From NCBI RefSeq assembly GCF_014851805.1, contig NZ_JACVAK010000002.1, positions 1,086,672-1,150,671 of the forward strand: a stretch of DNA of 64,000 nucleotides, read 5' to 3'. Shown piece by piece: positions 25,761-34,432 of this stretch (the stretch's first letter is position 1; each line of letters opens with the position of its first letter). Made by a program: the position numbers and the translations under genes. The notes under the pieces are model-generated. The model was given only the letters and a program-made list of their open reading frames with translations. It made no database searches and was not told the DNA's origin. The DNA comes from Pseudoxanthomonas sp. PXM02. Its GTDB lineage: Bacteria > Pseudomonadota > Gammaproteobacteria > Xanthomonadales > Xanthomonadaceae.

Positions 25761-26861
25761 TCATCGCATTGCAATGGCGGGACCCAGCGGCTGGATGTCG
25801 AGCGGCTGGCCGGCTTCGACGCGTTCGCCGCCACGCACGATCAGGCGGTCGCCGGCGCTGACGCTGCCGCTGACTTCGACCAGTCCTTCCACTTCGGCAC
25901 CGGTCTTGACCGGCACGCGCTCGGCCTTGCCGGCCGCGTCCACGCGCATGACGAAGTCGCCTTCGCGGCGCAGGATCACCGCATCGCGCGGAACGGCCAC
26001 CACGGTGCGCGTCTCGGCGCTGGGCAGGCCCACGTCCACCGCGGTGCCGACCGGAATGTCCAGGCCTTGCACGGCGATGCGCAGCTCCAGTTGCCGTGAG
26101 GCTTCGTCGCCTACCGGAACCAGCGCGCTGACCGGATAAGTGCGCTCCTGGCCGGCGTTGCGCACGCGCACCTCGGTGCCGGAACCCAGGTGCCGGGCCA
26201 GATCGACGGGCGCGCGAACGCGCACTTCCTGCGCGCCCGTGTCCACCAGGCGTGCGACCGAACCGCCGATGACCAGATACTCGCCAATCTGCGTCAGCCG
26301 CTCGGCGACGATGCCGTCGAACGGGGCGCGGATCACCATCTGCGTGCGCTGGTGACGGGTCTGCGCCAGTTGCGCCAGCACGCGCGCACGGTCCTGTACC
26401 AGCACGTCGCGGTCGGCACGCAACTGCTCGTACTGCGCGCGGGCGATGTTCTGCTCCGCTGCCAACTGCGCGTAGCGCTGTTCCTGCCGGTTGGCGAGTG
26501 CCAGTTGCGCCTGGATACGCGCCAGGTCGGCCTGACCTTCCTGCTCGCGCAGGCGTAGCGCGGTGTCGTCGAGCACCGCCAGAGCCTGGCCCCGACGCAC
26601 GCGCTGCCCGACCTCCGCCACCTCGACGACGCGACCATCCTGTTCGCCGGCCACGCGCGCGTCGCGCCGGCTGATGACGCTGCCCGGCGACCAGTGGCGC
26701 GGCGCGAACGCGGTGCGGACGGCGGGCGCAACGCTGACGATGGCGGGTGGCGCATCGACCTTCCCGGTGGGTGCGCTGGCATCGGCGTCCCGTTTCACCA
26801 GGGGGAGGGTGAGGACGCCGGCCAGCGCGGAAGCGATCAGCAGTTTGGGCAAGGTACGCAT
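25761..26861 (-). CDS. RND efflux periplasmic adaptor (membrane fusion protein)
   Basis: 366 residues: a membrane signal at residues 1-22, a lipoyl domain split around the coiled coil (ARVAGEQDGRVVEVAEVGQRV and later RAPFDGIVAERLTQIGEYL), an alpha-helical hairpin (about residues 110-170, rich in Gln/Arg/Ala), a beta-barrel and a membrane-proximal domain. It links the inner-membrane pump encoded just upstream to an outer-membrane channel not found here. The gene starts 20 nt after the pump gene, an order opposite to most RND operons, where the adaptor comes first. Confidence 0.88.
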   Translation of the reverse strand: MRTLPKLLIASALAGVLTLPLVKRDADASAPTGKVDAPPAIVSVAPAVRTAFAPRHWSPGSVISRRDARVAGEQDGRVVEVAEVGQRVRRGQALAVLDDTALRLREQEGQADLARIQAQLALANRQEQRYAQLAAEQNIARAQYEQLRADRDVLVQDRARVLAQLAQTRHQRTQMVIRAPFDGIVAERLTQIGEYLVIGGSVARLVDTGAQEVRVRAPVDLARHLGSGTEVRVRNAGQERTYPVSALVPVGDEASRQLELRIAVQGLDIPVGTAVDVGLPSAETRTVVAVPRDAVILRREGDFVMRVDAAGKAERVPVKTGAEVEGLVEVSGSVSAGDRLIVRGGERVEAGQPLDIQPLGPAIAMR

Positions 26862-26881
26862 GGGGTTCTCCGGAGCAGGGG

Positions 26882-29800
26882 TCAGGAAGCGAGCGGGGAT
26901 GGGACGACGGAAGCGGTATCGGGGGCGGAACGCGGCGTGCGTTCGCCCGCCAGGCGCAGCAGCGCCGGCACCAGCACGACCGTGAACAGCAGGCTCAGGG
27001 CGACGCCGCCGACGGACACCGCGGCGAGTCCGCGATAGATCACCGCGCCCGGACCGGGATTGATGGCCATCGGCAGCGCACCGAGGACGCCGGTGAGCGC
27101 GGCGATCAGGATGGGTCGCAGGCGCTGGTCGAGCGCCTGCTTCAGCGCGCCGTCCAGTGACGCACCGGCGGCCTGCGCTTCACGGGCCTGCGCGACCAGC
27201 AGGATCGCGTTGTTGATCACCATGCCCAACAGCATGATGAAGCCGATCATCGACAGCAGGTCCAGCGTCTGCCCGGCCGCGAGATCCAGTACGCGCAGGC
27301 CCGCGACCCCACCCAGCACCGCCATCGGCAGGGTCGCCATGACGAAGGCGCTGTCGCGCAGCGACTTGAACATCGCCGCCATCAGCATGAACAGCACGAC
27401 CAGCGCGAGCGCGAAGTTCGTGCCCATGCTGCGCACCACTTCGCCCAACCGGTCGGCGCTGCCGGAGATGCGGATCGCGGCGTCGGGCGGCAGCGCATCG
27501 CGCAGCGACGGCACGATCTCGCCGTTGACGATGTCCAGCGCCTCTTCCAGCGACATGGCGGCAGGCGGATCGACCGTGAGCGTCACCGTGCGGCGACGGT
27601 CGATGCGGCGCAGCTGGTTCGGCGCGAGCACGGTATCCACCTGCGCCAGATCGGCCAGGCTCAGCACGCCGCCCTGCGGCGTCGCCAGCGGCGCAGCGCC
27701 GAGGCGTTCGACATCGTCGCCGCGGTTGCTGCGCAGGATGATGGCCAGGCGGCGGTCGCCGTCGAAGTACTCGCCCAGCCATTGGCCGTCGCCGAGTGCG
27801 CGCACCACGGTACCGAGTTCCGGGCGGCGCCAGCCGACTTCGGCCAGGCGGCGGTCGTCCGGATTGACGCGAAGTTCCGGTGTGCCGGCATCGGCATTCG
27901 GCCAAGCCTGCACGTTGGCGCCAGCGAACCGGTCGGACAACAGCTTGCGCCCGGCTTCCGCCGCACGGGTCAGTGCGTCACCGTCGCCGTGCTGCAGGTG
28001 GATGGCGATGGCGCGTGCCGACCCGCCGAAACTTCCGAACAGCTCGCCCTCGCTGGCGAAGGCGCGCGTATCCGGAAACCCGACGACGATCTCGTCGCGG
28101 ACGATGCGCTCCAGTTCGCCGATGTCGTCCGGATCGACCACGCGTGCGCCCAGCGATCCGCCACCGGGCCACAGGTTGAGATACCAGTTGCTCAGCTGCG
28201 GACCTTTCGCGCCATCCATGTAGGGGCGCATGCGCTCCAGGATGACGGGGGCGATCTCGCGGTTGACGCGTTCGGGACTCATGCCGGGTGGGAAGTTGAA
28301 GAACGCATCCACCGCCGCGCGCTTTACCGGTGGCAGGTAATCGATCTGCGGCATCAGCAATGCCGCCAGCAGCGCCGGCGCCAGCACGAGACCGCCGACC
28401 CACGCCCACTGGCGCCTGCGGCCCGCGGTGACGTGCAGCGCCCAGTCGCTGATGCGCGACCAGGCGCGGTGCTGCGCGGCATCGCCCGGCCGCGTGCGCA
28501 ACCATGTGCCGGCGGCGGCCGGCAGTACGGTGACCGCGACCAGCAGCGAGATGCCCACGGCGATCGAGATGGTCAGCGCGAGGTCGGCGAACAGCTGGCC
28601 TTCCACGTCGTCCATGAAGATCACCGGCAGGAAGACGGCGACCGTGGTCAACGTGGAAGCGACCAGCGCACCGCCGACCTGGCGCGTACCTTCCAGCGCG
28701 GCCCGTCCCGCCGGCATGCCTTCCTCGCGCAGGCGCACGATGTTCTCGGCCACCACGACGGCGGCGTCCATCACCATGCCCACGGCGAACGCGAGTCCAG
28801 CCAGCGAGATCACGTTGAGGCTGCGTCCGGTCAGCTGCAGCACGATGAAAGTCGCCAGCAGCGAGATGGGAATCGCGCAGGCGATCAGCGCGGTGGCACG
28901 CACGTCGCGCAGGAACCACCACAGGCAGCCGATGGCAAGCAGTACGCCGGCGGTCAGGCTGCCGGACAGCAGGCCGAGCGCGCGGTTGATGAACACCGAA
29001 GCATCAAAGCTCTGCGCGATGTCCAGCCCGAGCGGCTTGAGCTCCTGCTCGCGCACGTCGGCGACCACGCGCTTCACTTCGTCCAGCGTATCCAGCACGT
29101 TGGCACCGCTTTCGCGCAGGATGCGCAAGCCAATGGCGGGATTGCCGTTCTGGTAGGCGAAGAAGCGCTGTTCCGGACGCTTCACTTCCACCGCGGCGAC
29201 ATCGCCCAGGCGCACCGGGCGCCCATCGCGCCAGGCCAGGATCAGGTCGCCCATCGCCTCAGGCGAATAGCGGCCGGCGAAACGCAGCACGTACTCGCGA
29301 CGACCGGCTTCGACCACGCCACCGGACACGTCGGTAGCGCGTGCGGCGACCGCGGCGACGTCGGGCACCTGGATGCCCAGCGCGGCCGCGCGCTCCAGAT
29401 CCAGCGTGATGGTCAGCTCGTCTTCGGCGCCACCATTGATCTCCACGCCGGCCACGCCATCGACCGAGGTCAGTCGCGGCACGATGCGATCCTCGATCAG
29501 TTGCCGGTAGTCGAGGATGTCGCCCGAGGCGCCGGGCAGCTTCTGCACGAAGAAGTACGTCAACGAGTTGTTGGCATTGTCCGCGCCGGCCTGCACGACG
29601 GGTGGCGTGGCGTCGCGTGGCAGCGGCTGCAGGCGGTTCATCCGCGACAGCACTTCCACCAGCATCGCGTCCATGTCGCTGCCGACCGCGAAGGTCAGGT
29701 TGATGAAGCTGTTGCCGGCGTTGACGTTGGATGCCATCTCCTCAAGGCCTGGAAGTCCCTGCATGACGGCTTCGATGGGTTCGACGATTTCCGATTCCAT

Positions 29801-29974
29801 CTCCTGCGGCGAGGCCGCGCGCCACGACGTCTGGATCGACATCTGCGGACGTTCGATGTCAGGGAACAGCTGCAGCGGCAGCTTCGTCAGGCTCATCAGG
29901 CCGAACGCGCAGACCATCGCGACGACGACCGCGACAGCGGCCGGATTGCGCAGGGAAGCGTCGGTGAGTTTCAT
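26882..29974 (-). CDS. RND efflux transporter permease
   Basis: 1030 residues, close to the family norm, with 12 predicted helices and two large periplasmic loops. The N-terminus MKLTDASLRNPAAVAVVVAM, the first loop PDIERPQMSIQTSWRAASP and the helix-4 motif GLAFAVGMVMDAAVVVAENI carry the RND proton-relay aspartate region. It belongs to the AcrB/HAE-1-like set, with no clear metal-export signature. ATG 29974 is chosen over an upstream in-frame start because the conserved N-terminus begins there. Substrate unknown. No TolC-like gene accompanies it. Confidence 0.9.
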   Translation of the reverse strand: MKLTDASLRNPAAVAVVVAMVCAFGLMSLTKLPLQLFPDIERPQMSIQTSWRAASPQEMESEIVEPIEAVMQGLPGLEEMASNVNAGNSFINLTFAVGSDMDAMLVEVLSRMNRLQPLPRDATPPVVQAGADNANNSLTYFFVQKLPGASGDILDYRQLIEDRIVPRLTSVDGVAGVEINGGAEDELTITLDLERAAALGIQVPDVAAVAARATDVSGGVVEAGRREYVLRFAGRYSPEAMGDLILAWRDGRPVRLGDVAAVEVKRPEQRFFAYQNGNPAIGLRILRESGANVLDTLDEVKRVVADVREQELKPLGLDIAQSFDASVFINRALGLLSGSLTAGVLLAIGCLWWFLRDVRATALIACAIPISLLATFIVLQLTGRSLNVISLAGLAFAVGMVMDAAVVVAENIVRLREEGMPAGRAALEGTRQVGGALVASTLTTVAVFLPVIFMDDVEGQLFADLALTISIAVGISLLVAVTVLPAAAGTWLRTRPGDAAQHRAWSRISDWALHVTAGRRRQWAWVGGLVLAPALLAALLMPQIDYLPPVKRAAVDAFFNFPPGMSPERVNREIAPVILERMRPYMDGAKGPQLSNWYLNLWPGGGSLGARVVDPDDIGELERIVRDEIVVGFPDTRAFASEGELFGSFGGSARAIAIHLQHGDGDALTRAAEAGRKLLSDRFAGANVQAWPNADAGTPELRVNPDDRRLAEVGWRRPELGTVVRALGDGQWLGEYFDGDRRLAIILRSNRGDDVERLGAAPLATPQGGVLSLADLAQVDTVLAPNQLRRIDRRRTVTLTVDPPAAMSLEEALDIVNGEIVPSLRDALPPDAAIRISGSADRLGEVVRSMGTNFALALVVLFMLMAAMFKSLRDSAFVMATLPMAVLGGVAGLRVLDLAAGQTLDLLSMIGFIMLLGMVINNAILLVAQAREAQAAGASLDGALKQALDQRLRPILIAALTGVLGALPMAINPGPGAVIYRGLAAVSVGGVALSLLFTVVLVPALLRLAGERTPRSAPDTASVVPSPLAS

Positions 29975-30136
29975 CGTGCGGGTCCGCGTGGTGGTCGGCG
30001 GTGCGCACGATGCGCGCATGTTTTCTTGCGCTTATGAGCCGGAAGTCATGCGTTGCAAGGGATTGCGGCGAGCGGAGAACGCGGTAAGACGAACCGAGGG
30101 CTGAGAATTCGCGTTACACCGGGCAAGCAGTGCTGT

Positions 30137-30211
30137 TGTGGGAGCGACGTAAGTCGCGATCGCTGTCTGGCGATGCTGTGTCCCGGGTTCGCGACTTACG
30201 TCGCTCCCACA
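30137..30211. repeat. REP-type palindrome with 23-bp perfect arms
   Basis: Arms 30137-30159 and 30189-30211 are exact inverted copies, starting TGTGGGAGCGACG, with a 29-nt loop. This sequence type is a widely dispersed intergenic palindrome in xanthomonads and pseudomonads. It lies between the RND pump gene and the LytTR regulator gene, and the 257-bp gap between them holds nothing else I can support. Confidence 0.85.
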
Positions 30212-30231
30212 GGGCGGAATGCTGGCGTGTG

Positions 30232-31068
30232 TTAAAGCAGCATCGCCAGCTTGTCCCGATGGCTCCGCGACAGCTTCAGTTCCTGGCCGCAATCCAGACG
30301 AAGGAAGCTCTCGCCGTTGGTATGCGGACGCATTTCGATCACACGGCGCGCGTTGACGATGGTGGAGCGGTGGATGCGCGGGAAGCGCTGGGGATCCAGC
30401 TGCTTCTCCAGCTCGCGCATGGTGGCGCGCAGGATCAGCGTGTTGCCGTTCGGTGCGTCGCCATCGGTATGGATGCACATGTAGTCGCCGGCGGCGTCGA
30501 TCCAGCGGATGCTGTGCAGGTCCACGCGCACGGTGCGGCCCCCATCGCGTACGGCGAGCTTTTCCTCGCGCCGCAGCAGGTCCAGTGCATCGGGCTTGAG
30601 CGCTTCATCGAGATCGAGGGGCGGGCGGCCGCTCAGTTCGCCCAGCAGACCGAGCAGGTGGGCGCAGTGGCCGCTGGCCTCGCGCTGCGCGCGCGCCTGG
30701 CGTACGCGCACCAGCGCCTGTGCGAGCCGGGACTCTTCCACCGGTTTCAGCAGGTAGTCGGTCGCCGACGCCTCGAAGGCGCGGATGGCGTAGTGGTCGT
30801 AAGCGGTCACGAAGACCACCAGCGGCATTTCGCTCGCGGGAATCGTGCGCAGGGTCTGGAAACCATCCATGCCCGGCATCTGCACGTCGAGGAACATCAG
30901 GTCCGGCCGGTGCTCGCGCAGGCCGGCGATGGCCGATTCGCCGTCGCCGTAGTGGCCGACGATCTCGACGTCAGGATAGGCGGCGAGCCGGATTTCCAGC
31001 CCGCGGCGGGCCAGCGGTTCGTCGTCGACGATGATGGCGCGCAAGGGTGCGGAAGCGCTGGCGTCCAT
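30232..31068 (-). CDS. LytTR-family response regulator
   Basis: 278 residues. The receiver domain (about 10-125) has the acidic pair Asp15/Asp16, phospho-acceptor Asp61 in FLDVQMPGMDG, Thr88 and Lys108 in LLKPV. A variable linker of about 45 residues precedes a LytTR DNA-binding domain (about 170-278; VDLHSIRWIDAAGDYMCIHT, FPRIHRSTIVNARRV). It is activated by the histidine kinase encoded three bases upstream. LytTR regulators bind paired direct repeats; no such pair was identified here. Confidence 0.92.
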   Translation of the reverse strand: MDASASAPLRAIIVDDEPLARRGLEIRLAAYPDVEIVGHYGDGESAIAGLREHRPDLMFLDVQMPGMDGFQTLRTIPASEMPLVVFVTAYDHYAIRAFEASATDYLLKPVEESRLAQALVRVRQARAQREASGHCAHLLGLLGELSGRPPLDLDEALKPDALDLLRREEKLAVRDGGRTVRVDLHSIRWIDAAGDYMCIHTDGDAPNGNTLILRATMRELEKQLDPQRFPRIHRSTIVNARRVIEMRPHTNGESFLRLDCGQELKLSRSHRDKLAMLL

Positions 31069-31071
31069 GCG

Positions 31072-32157
31072 TCAGTCTCCCAGCGTCTGCGAGGTTTCGA
31101 ACGGCAGCCGCAGCGTTACCTCGATACCGCGGTCATGGTTGCGCACCGAGAAGCCGCTCGCTTCGCCGTACAGCACATGCAGCCGTTCACGCGTATTGCG
31201 CAGCCCCACGCCCTTGCCGGGCGGCAACTGGTCGCCTTCGAGTGCGCTGCAGCCAGGACCGTCGTCGATCACGCGCAGTACCAGCTGGTCGCCCTCGCGT
31301 TCGGCCTCGATCCGCAGCAGGCCGCCGGCAACCTGCTTGGCGACGGCGTACTTGATGGCGTTCTCGACCAGCGGCTGCAGTAGCAAGCTGGGCAGCAGCG
31401 CACGCCAGCAGTCTTCTTCGATGGCGGTTTCGATGCGCAGGCGCTCGGCGAAACGGATCTTCTCGATGTCCAGGTACAGCGTCAAGGCGTCCAGTTCCTG
31501 CCTCAGCGTGACGCGCTGCATCGGGTCGTTGTCCAGCGAATGGCGCAGGAACGACGACAGGCTCTGCACCATACGGTTGGCGGTGGCGTTGTCGCGATCC
31601 AGGATCAGGGTGGAAATGGCATTGAGCGTGTTGAACAGGAAGTGGGGGTTCAACTGGTAGCGCAGCATCTTCAGCTGCGCCTGGTGCGCCATGCTGCGGG
31701 CGGCCAGGGCGCGCGCGGTTTCGTCCTGCAATTGCTGGTAGTACTTGATGCCCATGTAGGCGCCCACCCAGGCCAGCAACACGTAGATGTAACCCAGCGA
31801 ATAGGCGATGAACTCCAGTTGCGTGGCCGGCTTGCAGGTTTCGCAGAAGTCGACCAGCACTTCGCGGGTGACGAAATCGATCAGCGCCGAACTGGCGAGC
31901 ACCAGCGGGATCATCAGCGCCAGCAGCGGGCGTGGCGGCAGGCTCCAGTAGCGCTTCAGCACGAAGCGCAACCCCAGCGTGACCAGCGCACCCATGGTCG
32001 CGGCCGTGGCCGGCACCACCCAGTAACCCGAGGGTTTGCCGTGGGCAACGGCGTACAGGCAGCCCTGGGCGAAGTAGGCGCTCCAGCCTGTCAGGTGCAG
32101 CAGCCAGAAGATGTGCTGGCGGGGCAGGGCCAGCGGATGGGAGGTGGCGATGGCCAT
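31072..32157 (-). CDS. LytS/YehU-type sensor histidine kinase
   Basis: 361 residues: four membrane helices in the first 140 residues, then a short coiled region and the His-kinase domain with phospho-acceptor His172 in QLNPHFLFNTLNAI. The ATPase part has ENAIKYAVAKQ (N-box), DDGPGCS and GKGVGLRNTRERL (G-boxes). It forms a two-component system with the LytTR regulator. The target promoters are not recognisable; the neighbouring efflux genes are candidates only by position. Confidence 0.92.
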   Translation of the reverse strand: MAIATSHPLALPRQHIFWLLHLTGWSAYFAQGCLYAVAHGKPSGYWVVPATAATMGALVTLGLRFVLKRYWSLPPRPLLALMIPLVLASSALIDFVTREVLVDFCETCKPATQLEFIAYSLGYIYVLLAWVGAYMGIKYYQQLQDETARALAARSMAHQAQLKMLRYQLNPHFLFNTLNAISTLILDRDNATANRMVQSLSSFLRHSLDNDPMQRVTLRQELDALTLYLDIEKIRFAERLRIETAIEEDCWRALLPSLLLQPLVENAIKYAVAKQVAGGLLRIEAEREGDQLVLRVIDDGPGCSALEGDQLPPGKGVGLRNTRERLHVLYGEASGFSVRNHDRGIEVTLRLPFETSQTLGD

Positions 32158-32255
32158 GATGTCGATCGGGACGCAGGTGGCGCCATGCTAACGCCCCGGT
32201 CGCCACGCGCCTGCACGGCTTGTCGGCGGCCCGGCACGCTTGGGCGCATCCGGGG

Positions 32256-32900
32256 CTACTTCAGCGGTCCCGGCGGTTCACCGTCGCCACCGGACTGCAG
32301 GGCAATCGGGAGATGCCACCCATAGGTCACTGCCATCATGCGCAGGCCGAAGCACAGTGCCGCGCCGACGAGCGCGCAGGGGACGACGGGCAACCCCATC
32401 CAATGCCCTCCGGCGACGACCAGTGCACCCGCCAGCGCCGCCACCGCGTACAACTCCGCGCGCAGCACCAGCGGCACCTGCGCCAGCAAGACGTCGCGAG
32501 CGATGCCGCCCCCGATGCCGGTCAGCATGCCCATGCCGGCGGCCATCGGCGGCGAGATGCCGTACTCCAGCGCTTTCTGCGTGCCGGCGACGGCGAACAG
32601 CGCCAGCCCCATCGCATCGAACAGGCGGACGGGGTGGTGGAGCTTCTCGATCAGCGGCACCCAGAAGAACGTCACGATGCCGGCCGCCAGGGAGGTCACC
32701 GGATAGCGCCAGTCGCTGAGCGCCGCCGGCGGCGTGGCGCCGATCAGCAGGTCGCGGGTGATGCCGCCGGCGGTGGCGGCGATGAACGACAGCACCAGCA
32801 CCCCGAAGATGTCGAGGCGGCGGCGCACGCCCAGCGTCGCGCCGCTGAGTGCGAACACGAAGGTGCCGACCAGGTCGAGGAGGAGGACGAGGGTATCCAT
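32256..32900 (-). CDS. TRIC cation channel family protein (UPF0126/YicG)
   Basis: 214 residues with seven predicted helices in two related halves; each half contains a glycine-rich kinked helix: ATAGGITRDLLIG and GIGGGIARDVLLA. This duplicated GG-x-x-RD motif is the hallmark of prokaryotic TRIC/UPF0126 proteins, which form trimeric K+ channels in vitro; the physiological role in bacteria is unclear. The protein is complete and starts MDTLVLLLDLVGTFVFALSG. Confidence 0.87.
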   Translation of the reverse strand: MDTLVLLLDLVGTFVFALSGATLGVRRRLDIFGVLVLSFIAATAGGITRDLLIGATPPAALSDWRYPVTSLAAGIVTFFWVPLIEKLHHPVRLFDAMGLALFAVAGTQKALEYGISPPMAAGMGMLTGIGGGIARDVLLAQVPLVLRAELYAVAALAGALVVAGGHWMGLPVVPCALVGAALCFGLRMMAVTYGWHLPIALQSGGDGEPPGPLK

Positions 32901-32946
32901 GCCGGCATTGTGCCGCCGGCATGGCGGCCCTGCGAGCGTCGACCGG

Positions 32947-33393
32947 TCAGGGCAGGATCGGCTGCATGCCCACGCCCAGCCGGTTCCAGGCGTTGATCGT
33001 CGCCACGGCCATCGTCAGTTCGGCGATGCCGTGTTCGTCGAAGTGGTCCTTCAGCGCCTCGTAGGTGGCGTCGGCCGGCGCACCGGACGGCAGCGTGGTG
33101 AGCTGTTCGGCCCAGGCCAGCGCAGCGCCTTCGCGCGCATCGAAGAACCGGCTGTCGCGCCAACCGGCGAGCGTGTCGAGCTTGCGCGTCTCCACGCCGG
33201 CCTTGCGCAACGCCGTGCTGTGCATGTCCATGCAGTAGGCGCAGCCGTTGATCTGCGAAACACGCAGGAACACCAGTTCCAGGAATTCCTTGCCCAGCGC
33301 GCCGTTGTGGAGCGCCGTGCTGGTGGCATACAGGCTGCGGAAGGCCTCGGGGACGTGCTTGGGGTAATCGACGCGGTGGAATTTCATGCTCAT
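32947..33393 (-). CDS. Carboxymuconolactone decarboxylase family protein (AhpD-like)
   Basis: 148 residues, all-helical. Cys51, Cys54 and His58 in INGCAYCMDMHST form the CxxC-x3-H motif of AhpD-type proteins, which act as peroxidases or thiol reductants. It is encoded directly downstream of an ECF41 sigma factor; carboxymuconolactone decarboxylases are the classical ECF41 target. An ECF41-type promoter (33438-33464) precedes it. An internal Met at residue 3 is an alternative start. Confidence 0.88.
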   Translation of the reverse strand: MSMKFHRVDYPKHVPEAFRSLYATSTALHNGALGKEFLELVFLRVSQINGCAYCMDMHSTALRKAGVETRKLDTLAGWRDSRFFDAREGAALAWAEQLTTLPSGAPADATYEALKDHFDEHGIAELTMAVATINAWNRLGVGMQPILP

Positions 33394-33430
33394 GTCAGTG
33401 CCTCAATGGCGGCCACGCTGGCCACCTTCA

Positions 33431-34318
33431 CTACCAGGACGCGCCACCGCTGCCGGCCGTGACACTCGCGCCCAATTTGTCCGGGTTGGCCACGGTGTAC
33501 AGCTCGGTGATGCGGTCGCCGTCGCTCACGGCCACCATCACCGCGACCAGCGCGCCATCGCGATAGCGCAGGATCGCGGGTTCGCCGTTGACAGTGCCCA
33601 TGCGCCAGGCGATGGCGGGGTCCTGCCGGCGGTAGGCCGCCCAGAACAGCCGTGCGATGCGCACCGCGCCCAGCAACGGACGGATGACCGCCTGTCCCTT
33701 GCCGCCGCCGTCGGAGACCAGTTGCGCGTCTTCGCGCAGCAAGGCGGTGATGGCGGGCTGGTCGCCACGGCGCGCCGCCTGCATGAAACGCTCCAGCAGG
33801 CGGCGATGGTTCTCCGGGGGCACGTCGAAGCGCGGTCTGGCCGCCTGCACGCGTTCGCGGGCGCGGTGGACCATCTGCCGGCAGTTGGCTTCGCTCTGGC
33901 CCAGCAGCGGCGCGATCTGCGCATAGTCGTAGTCGAAGGCTTCCTTCAGCAGGAAGGCCGCACGTTCTTCCGGGCCCAGCCGCTCCAGCACCGCCAGGAA
34001 GGCCAGCGAGACCTGTTCGGCGACTTCGGCCGAGTGTTCCGGCGTGGGCGACTCATCGATCTCGGCCGGCTCGGGCAGCCAGGGGCCCGTGTAGCGCTCT
34101 CGCTGGATGCGGGCCGCGCGCAGCCGGTCGATGCCCAGGCGGGTGGCTGCGGTGACCAGCCAGGCCTCCGCGTCGCGGATGCCGCTGCGATCGGTCTGAT
34201 GCCAGCGCAGCCAGGTGTCCTGGACAACATCTTCGGCGTCGCTGCGGCTGCCGAGCAGGCGGTAGGACAGCCCGAACAGGCGGGCGCGGTGGGTTTCGAA
34301 GGTGGTTTCGGCGTTCAT
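33431..34318 (-). CDS. ECF41-family sigma factor (SigJ-like)
   Basis: 295 residues, longer than a typical ECF factor because of a C-terminal SnoaL-like extension. Sigma2 is at 7-75, the linker motif WLPEP at residues 80-84, sigma4 at about 100-160 (EAFDYDYAQIAPLLGQSEAN), and the extension holds DGGGK (203-207) and NPDKL (278-282), the two motifs that define ECF41. In this group the extension replaces an anti-sigma factor, both restraining and activating sigma. A promoter of the group's type stands before the gene, so it should be autoregulated. Confidence 0.93.
   Translation of the reverse strand: MNAETTFETHRARLFGLSYRLLGSRSDAEDVVQDTWLRWHQTDRSGIRDAEAWLVTAATRLGIDRLRAARIQRERYTGPWLPEPAEIDESPTPEHSAEVAEQVSLAFLAVLERLGPEERAAFLLKEAFDYDYAQIAPLLGQSEANCRQMVHRARERVQAARPRFDVPPENHRRLLERFMQAARRGDQPAITALLREDAQLVSDGGGKGQAVIRPLLGAVRIARLFWAAYRRQDPAIAWRMGTVNGEPAILRYRDGALVAVMVAVSDGDRITELYTVANPDKLGASVTAGSGGASW
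33438..33464 (-). promoter_or_regulatory. ECF41-type promoter of the decarboxylase gene
   Basis: On the minus strand: TGTCACG (-35) at 33464-33458, 16 nt, then CGTC (-10) at 33441-33438. The published ECF41 consensus is TGTCACA, N16, CGTC. It lies in the 3' end of the sigma gene, about 45 bp before the decarboxylase start. Confidence 0.75.
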
Positions 34319-34327
34319 GCGACCAAA

Positions 34328-34354
34328 GACGGGGCAGGGCGGCGTGGCGTGACA
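34328..34354 (-). promoter_or_regulatory. ECF41-type promoter of the sigma gene
   Basis: On the minus strand: TGTCACG at 34354-34348, exactly 16 nt, then CGTC at 34331-34328, ten bases before the sigma start codon. It is identical in both elements and spacing to the site at 33438-33464, so autoregulation is very likely. Confidence 0.75.
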
Positions 34355-34432
34355 ACCGGTCGAGGCGCCACTTTGGCCTAAAATGGCGGCTTCCGCCCGC
34401 TACCCCACCGGCAGCCCCCGGCTTTACGTCCC

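Noticed and set aside
27782..30037. A 751-codon plus-strand frame opposite the RND pump
   Set aside because: Antisense shadow of a long high-GC gene; no family features.
34356..34384. A sigma-70 promoter for the fumarase gene
   Set aside because: TAAAAT at 34379-34384 is good but no -35 hexamer is found at 16-18 nt.
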